From assembly GCA_041480065.1 (NCBI GenBank), contig JBGOZF010000007.1, forward strand, positions 26,669 through 90,668: DNA of 64,000 bases, in the 5' to 3' direction. Origin of the DNA: Fen-999 sp041480065 (GTDB lineage Bacteria; Pseudomonadota; Gammaproteobacteria; Burkholderiales; Rhodocyclaceae). Shown piece by piece: positions 8,889 to 18,344 of the stretch; positions within the stretch are counted from its first letter, which is position 1, and every line of letters starts with the position of its first letter. The position numbers were made by a program, and so were the translations under genes. The notes beneath the pieces are model-generated. The model saw only the letters and a program-made list of their open reading frames with translations. It did no database searches and was not told where the DNA came from.

Positions 8889-9697
8889 TCAACCACCCCC
8901 AGTTGCCAGGTGGCGATCACGACTAGGCCGAAGGCGATCCGGTACCAGGCGAAGATCGTGAAATCGTGCGTGGAGATGAAACGCAACAACCAGCGTACGC
9001 ACAGGAAGGCCGAGACGAAGGCGGCGATGAAGCCGACGACCCACATGCCCAGATCGTCGGCCGACAGCAGCGCCCGCTCCTTGTAGGTCTGGTAGGCGGT
9101 GGCGGCCAGCAGCGTCGGGATGGCCAGGAAGAAGGAGAACTCGGTGGCGGCCCGGCGCGAGAGGCCGAACAAAAGGCCGCCGATGATGGTGGCGCCCGAG
9201 CGCGAGGTACCGGGGATCAGCGCCAGCGCCTGGCAAAAGCCCAGCTTGAGGGCGTCGATCGGCGTCAGTTCGTCCACGCTCTCGACGCGGATGCGATGCT
9301 TCCTCTTTTCGGCCCAGAGGATGATGAAGGCGCCGATGATGAAAGCGAGCGCGACGGGTATCGGCTGGAACAGGTGGGCCTTGATCGCCTTGCCGAACGC
9401 CAGGCCCAGAATCGCCAGGGGCAGGAAGGCGATGAACAGGTTGAGGACGAAACGCTGGGCTGCCACCTCCTTGGACAGGCCGCCGATCACGGCGATGATC
9501 TTCGCCCGGTACTCCCAGCACACGGCGAGTATGGCGCCGGACTGGATGACGATTTCGAACAGCTTGCCGCGCTCGTCGTTAAAATGCAGCAGATCGCCGG
9601 CCAGGATCAGGTGGCCGGTGCTCGAGACGGGCAGGAATTCCGTCAGGCCCTCGACGATGCCGAGGATCAGGGCGTGCAGTAGCGAACTGATGTCCAT
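8873..9697 (-). CDS. uppP: Undecaprenyl-diphosphatase
   Basis: Integral membrane enzyme that recycles the C55 lipid carrier for peptidoglycan and other envelope polymers, and gives bacitracin tolerance. The 274-residue product has the two family motifs: GIVEGLTEFLPVSSTGHL near the N-terminus and PGTSRSGATIIGGLLFG (catalytic serine and arginine region), plus about seven hydrophobic segments. The ATG at 9695-9697 gives the canonical beginning MDISSLLHALILGIVEG. The 3' end overlaps the YqiA-type esterase frame. Divergent from the HD-GYP gene, whose start is only 37 bases away. Confidence 0.96.
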   Translation of the reverse strand: MDISSLLHALILGIVEGLTEFLPVSSTGHLILAGDLLHFNDERGKLFEIVIQSGAILAVCWEYRAKIIAVIGGLSKEVAAQRFVLNLFIAFLPLAILGLAFGKAIKAHLFQPIPVALAFIIGAFIILWAEKRKHRIRVESVDELTPIDALKLGFCQALALIPGTSRSGATIIGGLLFGLSRRAATEFSFFLAIPTLLAATAYQTYKERALLSADDLGMWVVGFIAAFVSAFLCVRWLLRFISTHDFTIFAWYRIAFGLVVIATWQLGVVDWTEP

Positions 9698-9734
9698 TGC
9701 GGGTTGGTATTTCCAAGGGGCGGGCGAGTCTAGC

Positions 9735-10946
9735 ATGACGAAAAGAATCGACGTCGACCAGTTGAAACCGGGCATGTACATCGCCGATCTCGGCTCCGAC
9801 TGGATGGCGCATCCCTTCCTGCGCAGCAGCTTCCCGGTCAAGGACGAGGCGACCATCGCCAAGATCATCGAATCGGGCATCCACCACGTATACATCGATC
9901 CAAGCCAGGGGCTCGACGTCGACGATGCGCCGACCCATCACGAGGTCGAGCGGCAACTGGAAGAGGAAATGGCCCAAGTTGCCGCCCAGCCGGCGCCGCA
10001 GCGGCGGATCAGCGCCAGCGAGGAAATGGGCAAGGCGAAGAGGATTCACGCCGAAGCGAACAAGATCATCCACAACATCATGCAGGACGTCCGCATGGGC
10101 GAGCAGGTGCAACTGGAGCGGGTGGAGCCGGTGGTCGAGAAGCTGACCGAGTCCATCCTCAGGAACGGCAGCGCGCTGCTTTCGCTTTGCCAGGTCAAGA
10201 ACAAGGACGACTATACGTTCCTGCACTCGGTCTCCGTCTGCGCCTTGCACGTTTCGTTCTGCCACGCCGTCGGCATGGACGCCACCACCATTCGCCTAGC
10301 CGGGATCGGCGGGCTGCTGCATGACATCGGCAAGGTCAAGGTGCCCAGCGAGATACTCAACAAGCCGGGACGACTCGAAGAAGACGAATTCAAAGCCATG
10401 AAATCGCATGTGGTCGAGAGCAAGAAGATTCTCGACCAGACGGCCGGCATCACCGAGACCTCGATCCAGGTCGCCTACGAGCACCACGAACGCCATGACG
10501 GCTCAGGCTATCCCCTCGGTTTGAAGGGAGAGGCGATCTCGCAGATGGGCAGGATGGCCGCCATCTGCGACGTCTACGACGCCATCACCTCGGATCGCGT
10601 CTACCACAAGGGCATGGCCCCGCACGAAGCGCTGCGCAAGATCTTCGAATGGAGCAAGTTCCACTTCGATCCGGCGCTGGTGCAGCAATTTCTGCGCACC
10701 ATCGGCATCTACCCGGTGGGCACGCTGGTAATGCTCGAGTCGGGCCGCATCGGCGTCGTGCTGGAGCAGTCGACGGGCAACCTGCTACACCCGACGATCA
10801 GGGTCTTCTACGACGGCAAGCGCAGGCAGTACCTGCCCCCGCAGGAGGTCGACCTGTCCCGCCCGGTCGGACAGGGCGGCGGCGACAGGATCACCGGCCA
10901 CGAAACCGCGGAGAAATGGGGCATCGACCTCAGCCGCTTCCTGTAG
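9735..10946 (+). CDS. HD-GYP domain protein with DUF3391 N-terminus
   Basis: Likely cyclic-di-GMP phosphodiesterase, 403 residues. The N-terminal 1-130 region (IDVDQLKPGMYIADLGSDW, then FPVKDEATIAKIIESGI) matches the DUF3391 module often placed before HD-GYP. The HD pair is at residues 196-197 in GLLHDIGKVKVPSEIL, and the GYP triplet is at 258-260 in HHERHDGSGYPLGL, with DVYDAITSDRVYHKGM after it. All metal-binding positions I can check look intact, so it is probably active. The C-terminal 3' end overlaps the convergent cysteine-cluster gene by 17 bp. A GGDEF gene at 57-58 kb offers a counterpart enzyme. Confidence 0.9.
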   Translation: MTKRIDVDQLKPGMYIADLGSDWMAHPFLRSSFPVKDEATIAKIIESGIHHVYIDPSQGLDVDDAPTHHEVERQLEEEMAQVAAQPAPQRRISASEEMGKAKRIHAEANKIIHNIMQDVRMGEQVQLERVEPVVEKLTESILRNGSALLSLCQVKNKDDYTFLHSVSVCALHVSFCHAVGMDATTIRLAGIGGLLHDIGKVKVPSEILNKPGRLEEDEFKAMKSHVVESKKILDQTAGITETSIQVAYEHHERHDGSGYPLGLKGEAISQMGRMAAICDVYDAITSDRVYHKGMAPHEALRKIFEWSKFHFDPALVQQFLRTIGIYPVGTLVMLESGRIGVVLEQSTGNLLHPTIRVFYDGKRRQYLPPQEVDLSRPVGQGGGDRITGHETAEKWGIDLSRFL

Positions 10947-11172
10947 CGATTTCCAGGCGCGCCAGATAGTCGAGCGCCTCGTCGCGGCCGGTGCCGCACA
11001 TTTCCAGCGAAGGCTTCAACCCCGAACAGCATGCGGGCCGTAGAGCCTGGCCGAAGACCGAGCAGCGCATGTCGGCGACAAGATGCCGGCAAGCGACGCC
11101 TGCCGGCTTGTCCAGGCTGCTGATCGAGGGCGCGACGCAGCAGGCGCCACAGCCCGGGCGACAGTCCATCAT
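10930..11172 (-). CDS. YkgJ-family cysteine cluster protein
   Basis: Small 80-residue protein with eight cysteines: the N-terminal CRPGCGACC cluster, then single or paired cysteines in ACRHL, RCSVF, RPACCSG and EMCGTG. This pattern is that of the YkgJ/UPF0153 putative zinc- or iron-chelating family; the biochemical role of the family is not established. Two adjacent ATG codons begin it. It starts ten bases after the YbhB-like gene, so they are probably co-transcribed, and its 3' end overlaps the HD-GYP gene tail-to-tail. Confidence 0.8.
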   Translation of the reverse strand: MMDCRPGCGACCVAPSISSLDKPAGVACRHLVADMRCSVFGQALRPACCSGLKPSLEMCGTGRDEALDYLARLEIATGSG

Positions 11173-11182
11173 TTGCGGTGCG

Positions 11183-11734
11183 CTACTTTCGTCCGTAGTG
11201 AGCGGTGAAGCTCGCCTTGGCGATGCTGTTGGCGTTCATCATGAAACCAACCAGCGCGGCGGTGGCATCCTCGGGCACGTCGAGCTTGTCCACCTTCAGC
11301 GCATAGACAGTGAAGACGTAGCGGTGCGGCTTGTCGCCCTTGGGCGGGCAGGGGCCACCCCAGCCGGGCTTGCCGAAATCGGTACGCATTTGCACCACGC
11401 CCTTGGGCATCTTCCTGGCCGCGGGGTCGCCGGAACCCTGCTGCAGACCGTGCATGTCGGCCGGGATGTTGATCACCAGCCAATGCCACCAGCCGCTGCC
11501 GCCGGTGGGCGCATCCGGGTCGTGGACCGCCACCGCGAAGCCCTTGGTATCCGCCGGCGCGCCCTGCCAGATGACCGCTGGCGAGACGTTCTCGCCCTCG
11601 CAGCCGAAGCCGTTGAAGACGTATTTGTTGGCGATGGGTTTCTGGCCGTCGAGATCGGGGCTGGTCGCCGTGAAGCCGCCGGCATGTGCAAGGAAAGGCA
11701 GGAGCAGGGAAAACAACAGCGCAGTGGTCTTCAT
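11183..11734 (-). CDS. YbhB/YbcL family (PEBP, Raf kinase inhibitor-like) exported protein
   Basis: A 183-residue protein of the phosphatidylethanolamine-binding-like fold. A signal peptide (MKTTALLFSLLLPFLAHA) is followed by GFTATSPDLDG, NVSPAVIWQGAPADTKGFAV, the ligand-pocket signature HDPDAPTGGSGWWHWLVINI and the late GPCPPKGDKPHRYVFTVYAL, all hallmarks of bacterial PEBP proteins. The start ATG at 11732-11734 has AAGGAG seven to eight bases upstream. The bacterial ligand and function are not known. It is the middle gene of a possible three-gene minus-strand run with the exported 106-residue protein and the YkgJ-type protein. Confidence 0.88.
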   Translation of the reverse strand: MKTTALLFSLLLPFLAHAGGFTATSPDLDGQKPIANKYVFNGFGCEGENVSPAVIWQGAPADTKGFAVAVHDPDAPTGGSGWWHWLVINIPADMHGLQQGSGDPAARKMPKGVVQMRTDFGKPGWGGPCPPKGDKPHRYVFTVYALKVDKLDVPEDATAALVGFMMNANSIAKASFTAHYGRK

Positions 11735-11850
11735 CGCGAGTCTCCTTGGTGGGGGTTGGAGACGGCAATGGTAGCTCGTTTCCGCGGCGGTATTCGAAAC
11801 CCGTGACCGGGACAAGGGCGCCCGGTCTGGTCGTCTACGCCGGCGCACGC

Positions 11851-12171
11851 TCACTTCGCCTGCGCAGCGGGCAAGTCCTGGTGGAAATCCTTCTCGACCT
11901 GATCGAGCATGAGCAGCGAAGCGTTGAGCATGTCGGCCCTCGCATCGTCGGCGAGCTTCTGCAAGTGGGCGACGGTTTCGGGCGGGATCTCGGGTGCGGG
12001 CTTCCCGTCGCGAGCGGCGATGAGGGATTCCCTCATCAGCCCGAAGAACACCGACATGTTCTGCTCGCTGAATATCCGACCGGCCAGGGCGTCGAGTGCG
12101 TCATCGGCGGCGGCCGCGGCGGCGGTCGGCAGCAATGCGCACACCATCAAGACAGTGGCGAATCGTCGCAT
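11851..12171 (-). CDS. Exported small protein of unknown function
   Basis: I do not recognise a family. The 106-residue product has a clear signal peptide (MRRFATVLMVCALLPTAAAAAA) and a mature part that looks mainly helical and charged, with EQNMSVFFGLMRESL and PETVAHLQKLADDARADML. The start ATG has GATAGGAGACTGCC directly before it, a good ribosome site. It lies 116 bases upstream of the PEBP-like gene on the same strand. Codon usage matches the surroundings, so I regard it as a real gene. Confidence 0.65.
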   Translation of the reverse strand: MRRFATVLMVCALLPTAAAAAADDALDALAGRIFSEQNMSVFFGLMRESLIAARDGKPAPEIPPETVAHLQKLADDARADMLNASLLMLDQVEKDFHQDLPAAQAK

Positions 12172-12265
12172 GGCAGTCTCCTATCGCAGGACAGCAACAG
12201 AATAACGTCCGATCACGGCCGGCGGGTGACCGTCAGCCGCCACGATCTGTGAAATTCTGTGGCGC

Positions 12266-12556
12266 CTACATCTTCCTATAGACCTCGCCGCCGTTCCTGG
12301 CAAACTCCACCGCCTTTTCCCCCATGCCCTTGTTGAGCAGAAATGCGTGAGGTTGGCGCCCGGTTGCGGCAGCATTTCGTCGGGGGATTCGCGCGCCTTG
12401 TTGGGCCGAGGCCGAAATCGAACTCGTCTCTGAACTCGAAGCGCACCATGGGGCACGCGTTGTTGCGCGCCTGGGCGTCGGGGTGCCGCTTGGCGAAATC
12501 GGCGGCATTCGGGGGGCGATCTTGTGGCGATAATGCCGCCGGCCGACGGGTCTCAT
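12266..12556 (-). pseudogene. Degenerate thiC 3'-end remnant
   Basis: A decayed second copy of the C-terminal third of ThiC. Read in shifting frames, it gives pieces that align with the intact thiC at 13692-15554: ADFAKRHPDAQARNNA (intact: ADLAKGHPGAQTRDNA), VRFEFRDEFDFGLGP, and the tail KGMGEKAVEFARNGGEVYRKM against KGMEEKAEEFVKAGVEIYKR. Frameshifts are evident, and the CSMCGPHFC iron-sulphur cysteine region is deleted between THFC and KGMGEK. It cannot encode a working enzyme. It lies on the same strand as thiC, with the toxin-antitoxin pair between them. Confidence 0.8.
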
Positions 12557-12561
12557 GCCGG

Positions 12562-13005
12562 CTAAAGGCGTACTTGGCTAATCGTTCCCGCGAGCGTTAC
12601 CGAAAACATTGCCGGCGGTTCGGCCGAGTTTGCTTTGCGTAGGAGCTTTGGCCACAGGCGAACAACCAGATCGGCGGTGTCGGCCGCAGAAGCGTTGCCG
12701 GAGGCCAGGACAAACGCGACAACCTTGTTATCGCGGTAGGCCCTGATCTCATTGGGCTTACGGCGAATGTTCTTGTCGCGTGTCAGTACTATCCACCCAG
12801 AATTGCCAGCGACTTTGAGCCAATCTTCGTCCGGGCAGTTGGGAACGAAACGATCATGATGGGGAATGAAAACAATTCGTGCAGCAGTCAGCGCCTCGCC
12901 CAAAGGCCTGCTCCAGGCGCAACGGTCGATGAAGAGCGGCGGCGCGTCAGGCTGCGCGGCATTGTTCGAAGCGAAGGGCCTCTTCGATTTCTTCTTCGCC
13001 GACAC
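12562..13005 (-). CDS. PIN-like domain toxin candidate (VapC45-like)
   Basis: A 147-residue predicted nuclease toxin. The core reads LFIDRCAWSRPLGEALTAA, VFIPHHDRF, DEDWLKVAGNSGWIVLTRDK and KVVAFVLASG: acidic residues near the start, then a WIVLTRDKNIRRKPNE stretch, the arrangement of the short PIN-like proteins paired with DUF433 antitoxins. I prefer the GTG at 13003-13005, which has GAAGGA five bases upstream, over the TTG-type start further up. This makes it overlap the antitoxin gene by 59 bp in another frame. Target RNA unknown; family assignment is from motif pattern only. Confidence 0.68.
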   Translation of the reverse strand: MSAKKKSKRPFASNNAAQPDAPPLFIDRCAWSRPLGEALTAARIVFIPHHDRFVPNCPDEDWLKVAGNSGWIVLTRDKNIRRKPNEIRAYRDNKVVAFVLASGNASAADTADLVVRLWPKLLRKANSAEPPAMFSVTLAGTISQVRL

Positions 13006-13651
13006 CGTAGTCCTTCGCCATATCGACCATTGAATCACCGGCGCGGAAGCGATCCACGATTATTTCCGTGGGCACCGCGACCTTGGACAGCACGGGTCGG
13101 CCAAACGACAGACGCGGATCGATAACGACGGCCCGGGGGTGCTTCGCACCGGGCATCGAACTGCGGCTGAAAGGAAACAGACGGACGGGGGAGCCTGTGC
13201 GGTCACGCTCAATACGAGCTAGGGCGAGTTCGAAATCCCCGCGCATTGCCTCCTGGTGCCGAGAAACGTTCAGCAGCTTGGATGCGTGTTCCACAAATAG
13301 GTCTATGCCGTTGGTCTTGAATTCACGGTCTATCAAGGGACGATCCGACCCGAGACGAGAGCGCAGGAATTGGACGCTGTCCCGAACTCTCGGTAACGAA
13401 ATTTTATGATGCCGGCGAATGGCGGAAAGGACATGCAACTCGCAAAGGTTCGCGAACGACAGCAGACGCTGGCAATCGTCCGCTGGACGTATCACTGGCT
13501 CGAAGCGTTTGGGCTCACCCGCGGTTGATTGATAGGCTTGACCAAAGCACCACGCCTTGAGGGTGGCTGGTGGCAATTGAAGAATACGGGCCGCTTCAGA
13601 GGCGGTGTAGGCAGGTTGATTGAAGATCGTGCTCTTTTCGCGGGATTTCAT
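12947..13651 (-). CDS. DUF433 antitoxin candidate with MerR-like N-terminal helix-turn-helix
   Basis: A 234-residue protein whose N-terminus (YTASEAARILQLPPATLKAW) looks like a MerR-type DNA-binding helix-turn-helix and whose C-terminus (VVIDPRLSFGRPVLSKVAVP, then FRAGDSMVDMAKDYGVGEEE) is a DUF433 domain. This two-part architecture is common for antitoxins placed before PIN-like toxins. The toxin frame begins inside its last 20 codons, so translation is coupled and the antitoxin is made first. It probably autorepresses the operon (inference). The pair sits directly downstream of thiC, 40 bases from its stop. Confidence 0.75.
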   Translation of the reverse strand: MKSREKSTIFNQPAYTASEAARILQLPPATLKAWCFGQAYQSTAGEPKRFEPVIRPADDCQRLLSFANLCELHVLSAIRRHHKISLPRVRDSVQFLRSRLGSDRPLIDREFKTNGIDLFVEHASKLLNVSRHQEAMRGDFELALARIERDRTGSPVRLFPFSRSSMPGAKHPRAVVIDPRLSFGRPVLSKVAVPTEIIVDRFRAGDSMVDMAKDYGVGEEEIEEALRFEQCRAA

Positions 13652-13691
13652 GGGCTAATGGTAACGGAATTGGCCTTGGTGGATCAAAGAA

Positions 13692-15554
<1,863 letters not shown>

Positions 15555-15687
15555 TGGGGTACTCCTTGGGGCCTGTTTGGACGCTACTGGAAACCCCTGG
15601 GGAATGCAACCTGACGGCATTTGGGGCTAAAGTACGCATTGTAGTGACCGTAATGACTGAAACGGCAAAATAAATCAGGGGCTTCCG

Positions 15688-17250
15688 ATGCGTCTCTCAG
15701 CTACTTTCTCGAGTCTAGCCGTGATGGCGGTCTTCTCGACCGCCGCACTGGCCGCCACGTGGCAGCTGGTCGCGGATGCCAATGGCGAGCGGGTGGAGAT
15801 CGACAAGGGCCGTATCCTGCGCACCGCCGAAGGCAAGACCACCGCGTGGACGCGGCTGCAGCTCGGGCGGGAGATGACCGAAGAAGGCGTCCGCTACACC
15901 GCCGTGCAGGCGATGAACCGCTATGACTGCGTCGCCAGGCGCTTCGCCACCGTCAAGCGCGTATATATGCAGGCCGACAAGGCTGTGCGCGAGGAGACCA
16001 TCGCCAAGCCCAAGGAAGTATCCATCCGGCAGGGCAGCGTCGACGACATGCTGCTGACCGAAGCCTGCAAACCGCGTACCGTCGGCGAAGCCCGGAAGGT
16101 CGCCGAAGCCGCCGCCCAGGCCGCCGCCGAACTCAAGGAAGCGAAGCCGGGCGTGATGCACGCCGACATGCGCACGGCCGCCGAGACGCCGCAGGCCAAG
16201 ACCATTCCGGTCGCCGATGCCGGCAAGCCCGAAGTGAAGCCGGACGCAGCGCCTGAGCCGAAGGCCGGAGAGGCCAAACCGGCAGGCCAGCGTCCCCGGT
16301 TCATCGAACTGCCCAAGATCGACAAGTCCCAGCTTGAAGACCCTAATGCCGGCGCCAAACCCGCAGAGGCCAAGCCGGCTGAGGCCAAACCAAGCGACAA
16401 GGCTGTACCGAAACCCGCCGAGAAGGCCGCGGCGAAGCCGGCCGAGAAGCCCGCGGTCCCGGCCGCGGACCGGCAGGAACGCGAGCGCCAGTACGCGACG
16501 TCCGGCCCACGCAAGGCACGTGCGGCGCGCAGCCAGCCGCAGGAGCAGCCCCCGCCGCCGGCCATCGCGCATGGCTACGCGCATTGGAGCTACGAGGGCG
16601 AAGGTGCGCCCGCCAACTGGGCCAAGCTGCGCGGCGACTATGCAACCTGCGGCAGCGGCCGGCGCCAGTCGCCGATCGACATTCGCGACGGCATCCGCGT
16701 CGACCTCGAACCGATCGCCTTCGATTACAAGCTGTCGCAGTTCCGCATCGTCGACAATGGCCACACCATCGAGGTCAACGTTGGCGAAGGCAGTTCAATT
16801 TCGGTCATGGGCCGAACCTATCGGCTCCAGCGCTTCAGCTTCCACCGGCCCGGCGAAGAACGGATCAACGGTCGAACGTTCGACATGGGCATCCAATTCG
16901 AGCATCAGGACGACGAAGGCAGGAAGGCGGTGGTCGCCGTGCTTCTCGAGAAGGGTGCCGAGAACCCGCTGATCCAGACGCTCTGGAACAACCTGCCCCT
17001 CGAGGTCGACCAGGATGTCGGGCCGGCCGTGGCCATCGATCTCAAGGCGCTGCTGCCCGAGAACCGCGCCTACTACACCTACATGGGCTCCCTGACGACG
17101 CCGCCCTGCACCGAAGATGTGCTCTGGATGGTGCTCAAGCAGTCGATGCCGATATCGGCCGACCAGGTGGCCATCTTCGCGCGCCTGTACAAGAACAACG
17201 CGCGGCCGGTGCAGCCGTCAAACGGGCGGCTGATCAAAGAGAGTCGTTAG
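15688..17250 (+). CDS. Exported protein: Surface_E-like domain, Pro/Ala/Lys linker and alpha-carbonic-anhydrase fold lacking zinc ligands
   Basis: A 520-residue exported protein. Order: signal peptide (1-22); a domain resembling surface-adhesin protein E (about 23-135: WQLVADANGERVEIDKGRI, YDCVARRFATVKRVY); a low-complexity linker (about 140-300) with AEAKPAEAKPS and KPAEKAAAKPAEKPA repeats; an alpha-carbonic anhydrase domain (about 300-515: HWSYEGEGAPANWAKL, RRQSPIDI, GSLTTPPCTEDVLW). In active bacterial enzymes zinc is bound by FHFH and a third His 17 residues on. Here Ser384 and Gln403 replace the first and third ligands and only His386 remains, so it is probably not a CO2 hydratase. Perhaps a binding or structural protein in the envelope (inference). 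Confidence 0.85.
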   Translation: MRLSATFSSLAVMAVFSTAALAATWQLVADANGERVEIDKGRILRTAEGKTTAWTRLQLGREMTEEGVRYTAVQAMNRYDCVARRFATVKRVYMQADKAVREETIAKPKEVSIRQGSVDDMLLTEACKPRTVGEARKVAEAAAQAAAELKEAKPGVMHADMRTAAETPQAKTIPVADAGKPEVKPDAAPEPKAGEAKPAGQRPRFIELPKIDKSQLEDPNAGAKPAEAKPAEAKPSDKAVPKPAEKAAAKPAEKPAVPAADRQERERQYATSGPRKARAARSQPQEQPPPPAIAHGYAHWSYEGEGAPANWAKLRGDYATCGSGRRQSPIDIRDGIRVDLEPIAFDYKLSQFRIVDNGHTIEVNVGEGSSISVMGRTYRLQRFSFHRPGEERINGRTFDMGIQFEHQDDEGRKAVVAVLLEKGAENPLIQTLWNNLPLEVDQDVGPAVAIDLKALLPENRAYYTYMGSLTTPPCTEDVLWMVLKQSMPISADQVAIFARLYKNNARPVQPSNGRLIKESR

Positions 17251-18264
17251 CAATTGGCGGATCGGCGCCGGCAGCGGCGCCGAGCGCAGTGCCTCGGTGT
17301 CGAGCCAACGCGCTGTGCCGTCCGCCACCTGAGGCAGGACTTCCACCTCGCACAGAAGCGGGCACAGACGCAGCCGGAAATGGGTGAAGGCGTGTGTCGC
17401 CACCGGCATTGCCTGCGACGAGACGATCAGGCAACCCAGGCGCACGGCCGCCTTGGTGATGTCGGCGTCGACGGGAAGCTCAGGCAGCGACAGCAACCCG
17501 CCCCAGATTCCGGACGGGGGGCGTTGCTCCAGCAACACCCGGCCATCGCGCACCAGCAGCAGCACAACGACCTCCCGCTCCGGCAGGGCCTTCCGCGGCC
17601 GAGCGGCCGGCAGTTCATTTGCACGTCCTTCCCGGTGCGCGACGCAGTCGGTGGACAGTGGGCACTTGCCACAATCAGGCCGGCTGCGCGTGCAGATCGT
17701 CGCGCCCAGATCCATCTGCGCCTGGATGTAAGCGCCGACTTCTGTTTCAGGCAGCAGTGTTTCGGCGAGCCGCCAGAGTTCGCGCTCCACTGCCGGCGCA
17801 TTGGGGAACCCGTTGATGCCGGCGTGGCGACAGAGCAGGCGCTTGACGTTGCCGTCGAGGATGGGCACCCGGGCGCCGAAGCAGAAGACTGCGATCGCGT
17901 TGGCGGTGGAGCGGCCGATGCCGGGTAGTCTCGCGATGCTCGCCGCGTCGTGCGGAAATGCGCCGCCATGCTCGCGCACCAGCACTAGCGCACATGCGTG
18001 CAGGTTGCGCGCGCGGGCGTAGTAGCCGAGCCCGCTCCAGAGCGCCATCACGTCGTCGACCGGCGCTGCTGCCAGAGCCGCGAGATCGGGAAAGCGATCC
18101 AGAAAGCGCTGATAGTAGGGAATGACGGTGCCGACCTGCGTCTGCTGGAGCATGATCTCCGACAGCCAGACGCGATAAGGGTCGCGGGTGTTCTGCCACG
18201 GCAGGTCGTGGCGGCCGTGATGCTTCTGCCAGCGGATCAGGCAGGCGGCAAGATCCTTGTTCAC
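17218..18264 (-). CDS. mutY: A/G-specific adenine DNA glycosylase
   Basis: Removes adenine mispaired with 8-oxoguanine. The 348-residue product shows LPWQNTRDPYRVWLSEIMLQQTQ (catalytic Glu), the helix-hairpin-helix LPGIGRSTANAIAVF, PILDGNVKRLLCR with the catalytic Asp, the iron-sulphur loop C-x6-C-x2-C-x5-C in CTRSRPDCGKCPLSTDC, and a C-terminal NUDIX-like domain recognising 8-oxoG. The start is a GTG at 18262-18264 that lies inside the left arm of an inverted-repeat element; it has no strong ribosome site. The 3' end overlaps the convergent carbonic-anhydrase-like gene by 33 bp. Confidence 0.95.
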   Translation of the reverse strand: MNKDLAACLIRWQKHHGRHDLPWQNTRDPYRVWLSEIMLQQTQVGTVIPYYQRFLDRFPDLAALAAAPVDDVMALWSGLGYYARARNLHACALVLVREHGGAFPHDAASIARLPGIGRSTANAIAVFCFGARVPILDGNVKRLLCRHAGINGFPNAPAVERELWRLAETLLPETEVGAYIQAQMDLGATICTRSRPDCGKCPLSTDCVAHREGRANELPAARPRKALPEREVVVLLLVRDGRVLLEQRPPSGIWGGLLSLPELPVDADITKAAVRLGCLIVSSQAMPVATHAFTHFRLRLCPLLCEVEVLPQVADGTARWLDTEALRSAPLPAPIRQLLTTLFDQPPV

Positions 18265-18342
18265 CGCCAGGTACGCAAAGGACGCGAAGGTGAATTCCCG
18301 ATCATTGCTTTCCTTTGTGTCCTTGGCGTCCTTTGCGGTGAA
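18260..18342. repeat. Inverted-repeat element, copy A
   Basis: Two imperfect 31-base arms, at 18260-18290 (begins TTCACCGCC, contains GCAAAGGACGCGAAGG) and 18312-18342 (contains GTCCTTTGCGGTGAA), face each other across 21 bases, so the RNA could fold into a long hairpin. The same motif, TTCACCGC-AAGGACGC-AAGG, recurs at 44527-44650. It fills the mutY-purT gap and carries the mutY GTG start in its left arm. Confidence 0.75.
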
Positions 18343-18344
18343 AA

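Noticed and set aside
15555..15687. Possible TPP riboswitch before thiC
   Set aside because: An AACCTGA string occurs at 15608-15614 but on the strand opposite to thiC, and the other conserved elements are absent.
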